Shown: piece by piece, positions 13,834 through 22,436 of the stretch
Layout of the letters: every line of letters starts with the position of its first letter
Numbering within the stretch: the first letter of the stretch is position 1
NCBI GenBank assembly: GCA_035308765.1
Contig: DATGGA010000076.1
Span: forward strand, 1-24,980
DNA: 24,980 nucleotides
Direction of reading: 5' to 3'
DNA from: RBG-16-66-20 sp035308765
Lineage (GTDB): Bacteria; Pseudomonadota; Gammaproteobacteria; Burkholderiales; SG8-39
Translations under genes and position numbers: made by a program
The notes under the pieces: model-generated
Database searches by the model: none
What the model was told of the DNA's origin: nothing
What the model saw: only the letters and a program-made list of their open reading frames with translations

Positions 13834-15375
13834 TCAGCTTCTCTGCAGCTTGCGGCGCAGGATGTCGTTCACCTGCGCCGGGTTGGCCTTGCCCTGGCTG
13901 CGCTTCATCACCTGTCCGACCAGAGAGTTGAACGCCTTCTCCTTGCCGGCACGGTAGTCCTCCACCTGCTTCACGTTCGCCGTCAGCACCTCGTCGACGA
14001 TCTTCTCGATCGCGCCACTGTCGGAAAGCTGCTTCAGGCCTTGCTGCTCGATTAATCGATCGACCTCATCTGCACCCCAGTTGGAATCTGGTCCCCATGA
14101 GACTGCCAACATTTCCTGCTTTTCCAGCAACGTTTTGTAAACTGATTCGCGCGCGGTCTTGGCATTGACAGTCCCGTCGGAAATTCGCTTTATCAGGCGC
14201 GCCATCTGTCCAGGGGAAATATAGAACTTTGAAATCTCAATATTCAATCGATTCAACTCAGCCCCAATTTCATTGATGATCCAGTTAGCACAAAGCTTCG
14301 GGCTGGCCTCAGAAGACGCAACAACTTGATCGAAGTATTCAGAGAGTTCTTTCGAACTGGTGAGAACTGTCGCGTCATACGCGGTCAAGCCCTGATCCCC
14401 AAATTGCCGGGTGTAGCGAATTCGCTTCGACTCGGGTGTTTCAGTTATCGATTGTCGAATTCGCTCGATCTCCGAATCAGCAATTACCAGTGGAAGCAGG
14501 TCAGGATCGGGAAAATACCGATAATCCTGCGCATCTTCCTTGGAACGCATCGATCGCGTTTCGTCTTTGTCAGAATCGTACAAGCGCGTTTCCTGGAGAA
14601 TCTTTCCGCCATCTTCGAGAATCTCAATCTGGCGCCGTGCTTCAAACTCGATTGCTTGTTCCATAAAGCGGAATGAATTGAGATTTTTTATCTCGCAGCG
14701 CGTACCCAACTTGTCGTCACCAATTCTCCGTACGGAGACATTTGCATCGCAACGGAACGATCCTTCCTGCATGTTGCCGTCGCATATGCCAATCCAGCGA
14801 ACTAGAGCGTGTAACGCACGCGCGTAGGCGACGGCTTCTTTAGCGCCACGCAAATCTGGCTCAGTAACGATTTCGAGGAGAGGTGTGCCCGCACGATTCA
14901 GATCGATACCCGAGCTCTCCCGAGGAATCGAATGGCCCCCGAATGGACCCACACCGGAGCCACCTTCTCCATATCCGCCGTGAATAGACTTTCCCGCGTC
15001 CTCCTCAAGGTGCGCTCGGGTAATGCGGATGGTCTTTACCCCGTGAGGCAGAACAATCGTCAGTGAACCGCCCTGCACCACCGGGATCTCGTACTGGCTG
15101 ATCTGGTAGCCCTTGGGAAGGTCCGGGTAGAAGTAATTCTTGCGCGCAAATATCGATCTACGATTGATGTTCGCGCCGACGGAGATACCGAAGCGCACCG
15201 CGAGTTCCACGGCCTTGGCGTTCAGCACCGGCAAAACCCCCGGCAGGGCGATGTCCACCGCGGACGCCTGCGTGTTCGGCTCGGCGCCGAATGCGTTCGG
15301 CGCGCCCGAGAACATCTTGCTCCTGGTCAGGAGTTGCGTGTGGGTCTCGATGCCGACGACGATTTCCCAGGCCAT
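13834..15375 (-). CDS. gatB: Aspartyl/glutamyl-tRNA amidotransferase subunit B
   Basis: GatB activates misacylated Glu-tRNA(Gln) or Asp-tRNA(Asn) with ATP and transfers ammonia from GatA, in the GatCAB complex. The 513-residue protein is slightly long. Conserved segments are EIVVGIETHTQLLT, YFYPDLPKGYQISQYE, HLEEDAGKS, GIDLNRAGTPLLEIVTEPD, GSFRCDANVS, EIKNLNSFRF and DYRYFPDPDL, with the C-terminal tail domain NPAQVNDILRRKL. Two oddities: a glycine-rich insertion at about residues 132-154, and a central part (roughly 14041-15060) much lower in GC than both ends of the same gene. The frame is intact. It follows a secreted-protein gene that separates it from gatA. Confidence 0.97.
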   Translation of the reverse strand: MAWEIVVGIETHTQLLTRSKMFSGAPNAFGAEPNTQASAVDIALPGVLPVLNAKAVELAVRFGISVGANINRRSIFARKNYFYPDLPKGYQISQYEIPVVQGGSLTIVLPHGVKTIRITRAHLEEDAGKSIHGGYGEGGSGVGPFGGHSIPRESSGIDLNRAGTPLLEIVTEPDLRGAKEAVAYARALHALVRWIGICDGNMQEGSFRCDANVSVRRIGDDKLGTRCEIKNLNSFRFMEQAIEFEARRQIEILEDGGKILQETRLYDSDKDETRSMRSKEDAQDYRYFPDPDLLPLVIADSEIERIRQSITETPESKRIRYTRQFGDQGLTAYDATVLTSSKELSEYFDQVVASSEASPKLCANWIINEIGAELNRLNIEISKFYISPGQMARLIKRISDGTVNAKTARESVYKTLLEKQEMLAVSWGPDSNWGADEVDRLIEQQGLKQLSDSGAIEKIVDEVLTANVKQVEDYRAGKEKAFNSLVGQVMKRSQGKANPAQVNDILRRKLQRS

Positions 15376-15379
15376 TGCG

Positions 15380-16108
15380 CTATCTCATCTGCGGCCGTAT
15401 CAATTGACAATTGCCCCGATGGTCGACCAGTACCGGTTCGAGATATGCGTCCGAGCCGCACATCGCGGCACAATCCTCGGCGGTGACCCGCACGTACTCG
15501 CCTAGGTCGCGCAGCATGACGCTGCAGCGCCCGGAGGCGAATCTGAGCCCGCCGTTGGCTGGCCGCTGCTCGAGCCCGGCAACGGCGCAGCTGTGGCCGG
15601 ATGGCGCCACGCTCGAGCGCCAATCGATGCTCTTCAGCTTGCCGCCTTCCACGGCGTAGGCCAGCGTCGATGCATATCGGCCTTCGGCGGTTTCGCAGCG
15701 CACGTTCGCGCCGTAGCCGTCCATCGACGGAAAACTCTCGCTGAATTCGAAGCGCTCGCGCTCCTGCCCGCCCGGTCCGTAGCGGGCGCCCTTGAGCACG
15801 CCGCCGGCATAGGTGCCCTGCAGCGTCGCGGTCGGCGGCCGGCCGTAGAGGATGGGTGAAACGCCTTCCTTCAGGAACGTGATGCCCAGCTGCTTGCTGC
15901 GCTCGCCTTCCAGAAAGCGCTGCTCCATCGTCGGCAGCACGAGATAGTCGCCGGTCAGCCGCACCGAGCCGTCCGGACGGTTGGTCGCATACAGGTGAAT
16001 CAGCGCTGCCCGCCCGCCGAGATTGCCGATCAGCTCGTGCGTCTCGGTCGACTCCTGGCCCAGGACCTGCTGCGCGAATATCCCGAGGACGACCGCGAGC
16101 CACCTCAT
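15380..16108 (-). CDS. Secreted cysteine-containing hypothetical protein between gatA and gatB
   Basis: I do not recognise this 242-residue protein. It begins with a short signal peptide (MRWLAVVLGIFAQQVLGQ, cut near residue 17) and has no membrane segment afterwards. The mature part has six cysteines (VRCETAEG, GHSCAVAG, SGRCSVML, EDCAAMCGSD, GNCQLI), consistent with disulfide bonds in the periplasm. The N-terminal half looks beta-rich, with GSVRLTGDYLVL and LQGTYAGGVLKGARYGP, recalling small lipocalin-like or MORN-like strands, but no family can be assigned. Its ATG overlaps the gatA stop by 4 bases, and gatB starts 4 bases after its own stop, so it is built into the gat operon. Confidence 0.75.
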   Translation of the reverse strand: MRWLAVVLGIFAQQVLGQESTETHELIGNLGGRAALIHLYATNRPDGSVRLTGDYLVLPTMEQRFLEGERSKQLGITFLKEGVSPILYGRPPTATLQGTYAGGVLKGARYGPGGQERERFEFSESFPSMDGYGANVRCETAEGRYASTLAYAVEGGKLKSIDWRSSVAPSGHSCAVAGLEQRPANGGLRFASGRCSVMLRDLGEYVRVTAEDCAAMCGSDAYLEPVLVDHRGNCQLIRPQMR

Positions 16109-17565
16109 AGCGGCGTCTCTTTCGGCGCACGCAGGTGCCAGTCGGTCGCCTGCTGGTAGCGGTGAGCGGCGCCCAGCATCTTCGCCTCGGCGAAATGGTT
16201 GCCCATGAGCTGCAGGCCCACCGGCAGCCCCTTGCCGTCGAAGCCACAGGGGATCGACAGTCCCGGCAGCCCGGCGAGCGGCGCCGGAATGGTGAAGATG
16301 TCGTTCAAATACATCTGCACCGGGTCATCGGACTTGGCGCCGAGCGCGAACGCGGTCGACGGGGCAGTCGGCCCCATGATCAGGTCGCATTGCGCGAAGG
16401 CGTCGGTGAAATCCTTTGCGATCAGCCGCCGCACTTTCTGTGCCTGCAGGTAGTACGCGTCGTAGTAGCCGTGCGACAGCACGTAGGTGCCGATCAGGAT
16501 GCGCCGTTTCACTTCGCTGCCAAAGCCCTCGGCGCGGCTGCGCCGGTACATGTCGTTCAGGTCGGAGTAGTCTTTGGCGCGGTGGCCGTAGCGCACGCCA
16601 TCGAAGCGCGACAGGTTGGAAGAGGCTTCGGCAGGTGCGATCACGTAATACACCGGCACCGCAAGCGCAGTGTTGGGCAGCGTGATTTCCACCGCCTGCG
16701 CGCCCTGCGACTCGAACCAGCGCGTCGCCTCACGGACGCAGGCGCGCACGTCGGGATCGACGCCCTCGGCGAAATACTCCTTCGGCAGCCCGATGCGCAG
16801 CCCCGCGAGATTCATGTCGATCTCGCGCGAATAATCTTCCGCCGGCCGCTCGAGGCTGGTCGAGTCGCGCGCGTCGAAACCCGCCATGACGTTCATCAAC
16901 AGCGCGAGATCCGCGGCGCTCTTGCCGAGCGGCCCGCCCTGGTCCAGCGAGGAGGCAAAAGCGATCATGCCGTAGCGCGACACCACGCCATAGGTGGGCT
17001 TCAGGCCGGAGACGCCGCTCAGCGCCGCCGGCTGCCGGATCGAGCCGCCGGTGTCGGTGCCGGTGGCGGCCGGCGCCATGCGCGCCGCCACCGCCGCCGC
17101 CGAACCGCCCGACGACCCCCCGGGTACCCGCCCCGTATCCCAGGGATTGCGGACCGGCCCGAAGTGCGAGGTTTCGTTGGACGAGCCCATGGCGAATTCG
17201 TCCATGTTGGTCTTGCCCAGGAGTACGGCCCCGGCGGCGTTGAAACGCTCGATGACGTGGGCATCGTACGGGCTCTTGAAGCCGGCGAGCATCTTCGAGC
17301 CGCAGGTGGTGCGGATGCCCTTGGTACAGAAGATGTCCTTATGAGCGATCGGGACGCCGGTGAGCGGGGTCGCCTCGCCCCTGGAACGTCGCTGGTCGGC
17401 GACAAGCGCCTGCGAAAGGCTGTGCTCTTCGTCCACCGTGACGAAGGCGTTCAGCCGGCCGTTCAGGCCCTTGATCCGGTCGAGGAACAGGCGGGTCAGC
17501 TCGACCGAGGAGACCTTCCTGGCAGCCAGCGCGGCCGACAACTCGGTGACCGTGGAATTGAGCAC
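16105..17565 (-). CDS. gatA: Aspartyl/glutamyl-tRNA amidotransferase subunit A
   Basis: GatA is the glutaminase of GatCAB; it frees ammonia from glutamine for transfer by GatB. The 486-residue amidase-signature protein has the Ser-cisSer-Lys triad: Lys76 in VPIAHKDIF, Ser151 in VPGGSSGGSAAAV and Ser175 in TDTGGSIRQPA, each three positions below the S. aureus GatA numbering. The motif GLKPTYGVVSRYG is also conserved. It starts with GTG 17563-17565, directly abutting the gatC stop TAG (17566-17568). Its end overlaps the start of the secreted gene by 4 bases (ATGA). Confidence 0.97.
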   Translation of the reverse strand: MLNSTVTELSAALAARKVSSVELTRLFLDRIKGLNGRLNAFVTVDEEHSLSQALVADQRRSRGEATPLTGVPIAHKDIFCTKGIRTTCGSKMLAGFKSPYDAHVIERFNAAGAVLLGKTNMDEFAMGSSNETSHFGPVRNPWDTGRVPGGSSGGSAAAVAARMAPAATGTDTGGSIRQPAALSGVSGLKPTYGVVSRYGMIAFASSLDQGGPLGKSAADLALLMNVMAGFDARDSTSLERPAEDYSREIDMNLAGLRIGLPKEYFAEGVDPDVRACVREATRWFESQGAQAVEITLPNTALAVPVYYVIAPAEASSNLSRFDGVRYGHRAKDYSDLNDMYRRSRAEGFGSEVKRRILIGTYVLSHGYYDAYYLQAQKVRRLIAKDFTDAFAQCDLIMGPTAPSTAFALGAKSDDPVQMYLNDIFTIPAPLAGLPGLSIPCGFDGKGLPVGLQLMGNHFAEAKMLGAAHRYQQATDWHLRAPKETPL

Positions 17566-17865
17566 CTATTCGATCACTTTCGGCACCAGGTAGAGCCCCC
17601 TCTCCACCGCCGGGGCCGCCGCCTGGTAGTCGGCGCGCCGGTCGGGCTCGGTGACGGCATCTGGCCGCAGCCGCTGCTGCACGGCGAGCTGCGCGTCCAG
17701 CGCGTGCGACATGGGCTCGATGCCGCGTGTGTCCACGGCTTGAAGCTGGTCGATCAGGCCAAGCACCTGGTTTAGCCGGCCGGTCACACCCCCCGCCTCT
17801 TCCGGGCTGACGGCGATGCGGGCGAGAAGCGCGATGCGCTGGAGCTGATCTGGGGTAAGCGACAT
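17566..17865 (-). CDS. gatC: Aspartyl/glutamyl-tRNA amidotransferase subunit C
   Basis: GatC is the small subunit that wraps around and stabilises the GatA-GatB interface. The 99-residue protein matches the family in length and pattern: SLTPDQLQRIALLARIAVSPEE at the N-terminus, LNQVLGLIDQLQAVDTRGIEPMSH in the middle, and the C-terminal VERGLYLVPKVIE. It is the first gene of the minus-strand gat operon. A TATGAT-like -10 box on the minus strand lies at 17894-17889, about 25 bases upstream of the ATG, with no clear -35 box. It is divergent from mreB. Confidence 0.95.
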   Translation of the reverse strand: MSLTPDQLQRIALLARIAVSPEEAGGVTGRLNQVLGLIDQLQAVDTRGIEPMSHALDAQLAVQQRLRPDAVTEPDRRADYQAAAPAVERGLYLVPKVIE

Positions 17866-17995
17866 GCAAAAAGAGTCCTGTTGAGCGTATCATAGCCGCC
17901 TCTGGAATAATCGGTTCCGGGACGCAGCCTTAGCGCGGGAAGTTAAGGCAAATTACGGCAAATTTCAGGATCACGGGAAAGGGTTGGCCACGAAC

Positions 17996-19039
17996 ATGTT
18001 CGGTTTCCTGAGGAGCTACTTCTCCAACGACCTCGCGATTGATCTGGGCACCGCGAATACGCTGATCTACGTGCGCGGCAAGGGCATCGTGCTCGATGAG
18101 CCGTCGGTGGTGGCGATCCGCGAAGACAGCGGCCCGAACGGCAAGAAATCGATCCAGGCCGTCGGCAAGGACGCGAAGATGATGCTCGGCAAGACGCCGG
18201 GCAACATCGTGGCAATCCGGCCGATGAAGGACGGCGTGATCGCCAACTTCACCGTCACCGAGCAGATGCTGAAGTACTTCATCAAGAAAGTTCACGACAA
18301 CAAATTGTTCTCGCCCTCCCCGCGCATCATCATCTGCGTGCCCTGCGGCTCTACGCAGGTCGAGCGGCGGGCGATCCGCGAGAGCGCGATCGGCGCGGGC
18401 GCAGGGCAGGTGTTCCTCATCGAGGAACCGATGGCTGCGGCGATAGGCGCCGACCTTCCCGTGGCGGAAGCGACCGGCTCCATGGTGGTGGACGTCGGCG
18501 GCGGCACCACCGAGGTCGGCGTGATTTCGCTCGGCGGCGCGGTGCACAAGGGATCGGTGCGCGTCGGCGGTGACAAGTTCGACGAAGCGATCATCAACTA
18601 CATCCGCCGCAACTACGGCATGCTGGTCGGCGAGACCACGGCCGAGATGGTGAAGAAAACCATCGGCTCCGCGTTCCCGGGCAGCGAAGTGCGCGAAATG
18701 GAAGTCAAGGGCCGCAACCTCGCCGAAGGCATCCCGCGCAGCTTCACCATTTCCTCGAACGAAATCCTGGAAGCGCTCACCGAGCCGCTCAACCAGATCG
18801 TCAGCGCGGTGAAGAGCGCGCTGGAACAGACCCCGCCCGAGCTCGGCGCCGACATCGCCGAGAAGGGCATGGTGCTCACCGGCGGCGGCGCGCTGTTGCG
18901 CGACCTCGATCGTCTCTTGATGGAGGAAACCGGGCTGCCGGTGATCGTCGCCGACGACCCGCTCACCTGCGTGGTGCGCGGCTCGGGCAAGGCGCTCGAG
19001 CAGATGGAGCACTTCGGGGCGATCTTCACGAATGAGTGA
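17996..19039 (+). CDS. mreB: Rod-shape actin homologue MreB
   Basis: MreB is the bacterial actin that forms membrane-bound filaments and directs side-wall synthesis. With ATG 17996 it is 347 residues, the same length as the E. coli protein, and begins with MFGFLRSYFSNDLAIDLGT, whose N-terminal hydrophobic helix anchors it to the membrane. The nucleotide-binding motifs are DLGTANTLIYV (phosphate 1), VVDVGGGTTEVGVISL (phosphate 2) and LTGGGALLRDLDRLL (adenosine). TTG 17984, with GGGAAAGGG just upstream, is a possible alternative start that adds 4 residues. It heads the operon mreB-mreC-mreD-mrdA-rodA. Confidence 0.97.
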   Translation: MFGFLRSYFSNDLAIDLGTANTLIYVRGKGIVLDEPSVVAIREDSGPNGKKSIQAVGKDAKMMLGKTPGNIVAIRPMKDGVIANFTVTEQMLKYFIKKVHDNKLFSPSPRIIICVPCGSTQVERRAIRESAIGAGAGQVFLIEEPMAAAIGADLPVAEATGSMVVDVGGGTTEVGVISLGGAVHKGSVRVGGDKFDEAIINYIRRNYGMLVGETTAEMVKKTIGSAFPGSEVREMEVKGRNLAEGIPRSFTISSNEILEALTEPLNQIVSAVKSALEQTPPELGADIAEKGMVLTGGGALLRDLDRLLMEETGLPVIVADDPLTCVVRGSGKALEQMEHFGAIFTNE

Positions 19040-19079
19040 GTAAGGGGGCTGGTACCCCCCGCAGTTTCCCTCTATCGGG

Positions 19080-20009
19080 ATGGAGCACACCCCCCCGCCC
19101 TTTTTCAACCGCGGCCCTGCGCCGATCGTACGATTGGCGTTTTTCGCTTCCCTGTCCCTCGCGCTGCTGGTCCTGGACGCGCGCTTTCACTACACCGAAG
19201 GCCTGAGGAGCGTGCTCGCCCTGGCCGTCTATCCGCTGCAGGCGCTTGCCGGCATGCCGGCGGCCCTGGGCGAGCGCATCTCGGGCTACTTCGAGAGCCA
19301 GTCGCAGTTGCGCGAGGAGAACGGCGAGCTGCGTGCAAAGCTGCTGACGGCCTCGCAGGCGGCGCAGCGCTTCGAGGCGGCGCAGGCGGAGACCGGGCAG
19401 CTGCGGCGCCTGATCGGCGCCGCCGAACGCCTGCCGCTGAAGGCGACGCCCGCCGAAATCCTCTACAACGGGCGCGATCCGTATTCGCGCAAGGTGGTGA
19501 TCGACAAAGGCAGCCAGAACGGCATCGCCGCGGGCTCGCCGGTGGTGGACGAAAACGGCGTCGTCGGCCAGATCACGCGCGTGCATATGCTGTCCTCGGA
19601 GGTGACGCTGCTCACTGACAAGGAGCAGGCGATTCCAGTGCAGGTGGTGCGCAATGGCCTGCGCGCGGTCGCCTTCGGCGCCGGTTCCAGCGGCATGCTC
19701 GAGTTGCGCTTCATGGCGGCCAACGCCGAGATCCAGAACGGCGACAAGCTCGTAACCTCGGGCATCGACGGCACCTACCCGCCCGGGTTGCCGGTGGCCA
19801 CGGTGGCTCGCATCGAGCGCGATGCAGCCTACGCATTCGCGCGCATCGTGTGCCAGCCCGCCGCCGGCGTCGAGAGCGGCAGCTACGTGCTGGTGCTCGG
19901 CGGCGAATCTAAGCGGCTTGCCTACCCGGAAGAAGCCGGCCCGGAGCGCGATAAGCGCCCGGTCAGGATCCGCAATGCGCGCCGCAAGGACGCCGATGCA
20001 GCTCAGTAG
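19080..20009 (+). CDS. mreC: Rod-shape-determining protein MreC
   Basis: MreC is a single-pass inner-membrane protein whose periplasmic part links MreB filaments to PBP2-RodA. The 309-residue protein has an N-terminal membrane helix (about 18-38, VRLAFFASLSLALLVLD), a coiled coil (about 65-105, YFESQSQLREENGELRAKLL), and two beta domains with the conserved IDKGSQNGIAAGSPVVDENGVVGQI and LVTSGIDGTYPPGLPVA. The basic tail VRIRNARRKDADAAQ is unremarkable. It starts 40 bases after mreB, beyond a GC-rich hairpin at 19044-19060, and its end overlaps mreD by 14 bases. Confidence 0.96.
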   Translation: MEHTPPPFFNRGPAPIVRLAFFASLSLALLVLDARFHYTEGLRSVLALAVYPLQALAGMPAALGERISGYFESQSQLREENGELRAKLLTASQAAQRFEAAQAETGQLRRLIGAAERLPLKATPAEILYNGRDPYSRKVVIDKGSQNGIAAGSPVVDENGVVGQITRVHMLSSEVTLLTDKEQAIPVQVVRNGLRAVAFGAGSSGMLELRFMAANAEIQNGDKLVTSGIDGTYPPGLPVATVARIERDAAYAFARIVCQPAAGVESGSYVLVLGGESKRLAYPEEAGPERDKRPVRIRNARRKDADAAQ

Positions 20010-20523
20010 CGCCCCGTCGGGCCACGCGATCCTGCTGCCGGTGCGCGCGGGCACCATCCTCGGCTCGCTCGCGCTGGCGCTGCTGCTCGATTTCCTGCCG
20101 TGGAGAACGGTCGCGCTGGCGCCCGATTTCGTGGCGCTGGTGCTCGCTTTCTGGTGCGTACGGCAACCCCGGCTGGTCGGCCTGGGCGCCGGCTGGCTAC
20201 TGGGCCTGCTGATTGACGTCGGCAACGGCGTGCTGATGGGCCAGCATGCGCTCTCGTACTCGCTGCTCGCCTTCGCCGCCATTACGCTGTCGCGCCGCAT
20301 CCTGTGGTTTCCGCTCTGGGGCCAGGCGCTGCATGTCGCGGCTCTGCTGCTGTTCGCGCAAGGCGTGGACACGCTGGTGCGGCTCGCCACCGGCGCCGAG
20401 TTTCCGGGCTGGGCGATCGCCGCGGGGCCGCTGCTCGGCGCAGTTCTCTGGCCGCTGGTGAGCGTGCTGCTGCTGCTGCCGCAGCGCATGCCCACGGATG
20501 TCGACGAGACGAGAGCCATATGA
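19996..20523 (+). CDS. mreD: Rod-shape-determining protein MreD
   Basis: MreD is a small polytopic inner-membrane partner of MreC in the elongasome. From ATG 19996 it is 175 residues with about five hydrophobic segments, beginning VRAGTILGSLALALLLDFLP. Conserved MreD features include PDFVALVLAFWCVRQP, GAGWLLGLLIDVGNGVLMGQHAL and ITLSRRI. The start overlaps the mreC end by 14 bases, and the stop TGA overlaps the mrdA start ATG (20520-20522), so translation of the three genes is coupled. A longer upstream frame exists but lies inside mreC. Confidence 0.94.
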   Translation: MQLSSAPSGHAILLPVRAGTILGSLALALLLDFLPWRTVALAPDFVALVLAFWCVRQPRLVGLGAGWLLGLLIDVGNGVLMGQHALSYSLLAFAAITLSRRILWFPLWGQALHVAALLLFAQGVDTLVRLATGAEFPGWAIAAGPLLGAVLWPLVSVLLLLPQRMPTDVDETRAI

Positions 20524-22436
20524 GGCTCGAAGAGCTCAAGGACCACGAACGCGAGCTGCATTTTTTCCAGCTGCGCATCGGTTTCGCCGGCTTCGCGGTG
20601 CTTGCGGCGTTCGCCCTGCTGTTCCTGCGCTTTTTCCAGCTGCAAGTGGTACAGCACGACACCTACGCCTCCAAGGCGGAGGACAACCGCATCTCGATCG
20701 TGCCGATCGCGCCCAACCGCGGGCTGATCCTGGACCGCAACGGCGTGGTGCTGGCGCGCAACTATTCGGCCTACACGCTGGAGATTTTCCCGGCGAAAGT
20801 GCGCGACCTAGAGCGCACCATCCAGGAACTCGGCGACGTCGTCGAAGTGCAGGCGAAGGACCGCAGCCGCTTCCGCAAGCTGTACGCGGAAACGCGCAAC
20901 GCCGAGAGCTTGCCGATCCGCACCCGCCTGACGGACAAGGAGGTGGCGCGCTTCGCCGCCAACCGTTACAGGTTCCCGGGCGTCGAGATCAAGGCTCGCC
21001 TGTTCCGCCAGTATCCGCACGGCGACCTCGCCGCGCATGTCGTCGGCTACATCGGCCGCATCAACGCCAAGGACCAGGAAAAGCTCGAGGAGCTGGGCGT
21101 CGAGGCGAATTACCGCGGCACCGACTACATCGGCAAGTCCGGGCTGGAGGCAAGCTACCAGCAGGACCTGCACGGCACCACCGGCTTCGAGCAGGTGGAG
21201 ATCGACGCCGCGGGCCGCGGCATCCGCACGCTCGCTCGCACGCCGGCGCAGTCCGGCAGCAACGTCACGCTGACGCTCGACATCGGGCTTCAGGAGGTTG
21301 CCGAAGCCGCGTTCGGCGACCACCGCGGCGCGCTGGTCGCGATCGAACCGTCCACCGGCGGCGTACTCGCCTTCGTTTCCAAGCCGGGCTTCGACCCGAA
21401 CCTGTTCGTGGACGGCATCGACCCGCAAAGCTGGGCCGAGCTAAACAACTCGCCCGACCGGCCGCTCAACGACCGCGCGATCGCCGGTGTGTACCCGCCG
21501 GGCTCGACGTTCAAGCCCTACATGGCGCTGGCCGCGCTCGAGTCCGGCAAGCGCACGCCGAAGAGCGCGATCAACGACCCCGGCTATTTCGAATTCGGCG
21601 GCCGGCGCTTTCACGATTCCAAGCCCGGCGGCAACGGCTACGTCGACCTCTACAAATCGATCGTCGTGTCCTCGGACACTTACTACTATCAGGTCGCCAA
21701 CGACATGGGGATCGACGCGATTTCCAGCTTCATGGCCAAATTCGGCTTCGGCGCGAAAAGCGGCATCGATCTGGACGGCGAAGCTACCGGCGTGCTGCCG
21801 TCGCAGGAATGGAAACTGAAGCGCTTCCGGCGACCGGAGCAGCAGAAGTGGTACGCGGGCGAAACCATCTCCATCGGCATCGGGCAGGGGTACAACGCCT
21901 ACACGCCGATCCAGCTCGCTGTCGCGCTGGCGACGCTGGCGGCCAACGGCAACATGTACCGGCCGCACCTGGTGTCGGCGATCGAGAACCTGCACACCGG
22001 CGTGCGGCGCCAGGTCGAACCGGTGCTGGTCAACCACATCGACCTCAACCCGGACAACGTCGATTTCGTGAAGCGCGCGATGGCCGGGGTGAACAGAGAA
22101 GGTACCGGCGCGCGATCCTTCGCCAATGCGCAGTACACCAGCGGCGGCAAGACCGGTACCGCCCAGGTGATCGGCATGAAACAGGGCGAGAAATACGACG
22201 AGAAAAAGGTCACCGAGCGCCACCGCGACCATTCGCTGTTCATCGTCTTCGCGCCGGTTGAAAGCCCCAAGATCGCGCTGGCTGTGATCGTGGAGAACGG
22301 CGGCTTCGGCGCGCGCACCGCGGCGCCGATCGCGCGCGTGGTCCTCGACTACTACCTGCTGGGCAAGATGCCCGAAGGGGATGCGCCGGGTGCACCCAAG
22401 CCCGGCGCCGCAGAAGAGGAAGAGGAAGGCGACTGA
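20520..22436 (+). CDS. mrdA: Penicillin-binding protein 2 (elongation transpeptidase)
   Basis: PBP2 is the transpeptidase that cross-links peptidoglycan during side-wall growth, working with RodA. The 638-residue protein has a short cytoplasmic N-terminus, one membrane helix (about 20-45, with FAVLAAFALLFLRFFQLQVV), a dimerisation/pedestal domain (RGLILDRNGVVLARNYS), and the transpeptidase domain. Catalytic motifs are STFK with Ser329, SSD at 384-386 and KTGTAQ from Lys544. The C-terminus ends in an acidic tail AAEEEEEGD. The ATG overlaps the mreD stop, and its own stop overlaps the rodA start by one base. It is similar in size to E. coli PBP2 (catalytic Ser330). Confidence 0.97.
   Translation: MRLEELKDHERELHFFQLRIGFAGFAVLAAFALLFLRFFQLQVVQHDTYASKAEDNRISIVPIAPNRGLILDRNGVVLARNYSAYTLEIFPAKVRDLERTIQELGDVVEVQAKDRSRFRKLYAETRNAESLPIRTRLTDKEVARFAANRYRFPGVEIKARLFRQYPHGDLAAHVVGYIGRINAKDQEKLEELGVEANYRGTDYIGKSGLEASYQQDLHGTTGFEQVEIDAAGRGIRTLARTPAQSGSNVTLTLDIGLQEVAEAAFGDHRGALVAIEPSTGGVLAFVSKPGFDPNLFVDGIDPQSWAELNNSPDRPLNDRAIAGVYPPGSTFKPYMALAALESGKRTPKSAINDPGYFEFGGRRFHDSKPGGNGYVDLYKSIVVSSDTYYYQVANDMGIDAISSFMAKFGFGAKSGIDLDGEATGVLPSQEWKLKRFRRPEQQKWYAGETISIGIGQGYNAYTPIQLAVALATLAANGNMYRPHLVSAIENLHTGVRRQVEPVLVNHIDLNPDNVDFVKRAMAGVNREGTGARSFANAQYTSGGKTGTAQVIGMKQGEKYDEKKVTERHRDHSLFIVFAPVESPKIALAVIVENGGFGARTAAPIARVVLDYYLLGKMPEGDAPGAPKPGAAEEEEEGD

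Noticed and set aside
16135..17775. Long plus-strand open frame opposite gatA/gatC
   Set aside because: Spans two clear genes on the other strand and is low-complexity Arg/Gly-rich; a composition effect.
19026..20657. Long minus-strand open frame opposite mreC/mreD
   Set aside because: Crosses three well-supported genes and has no recognisable domains.
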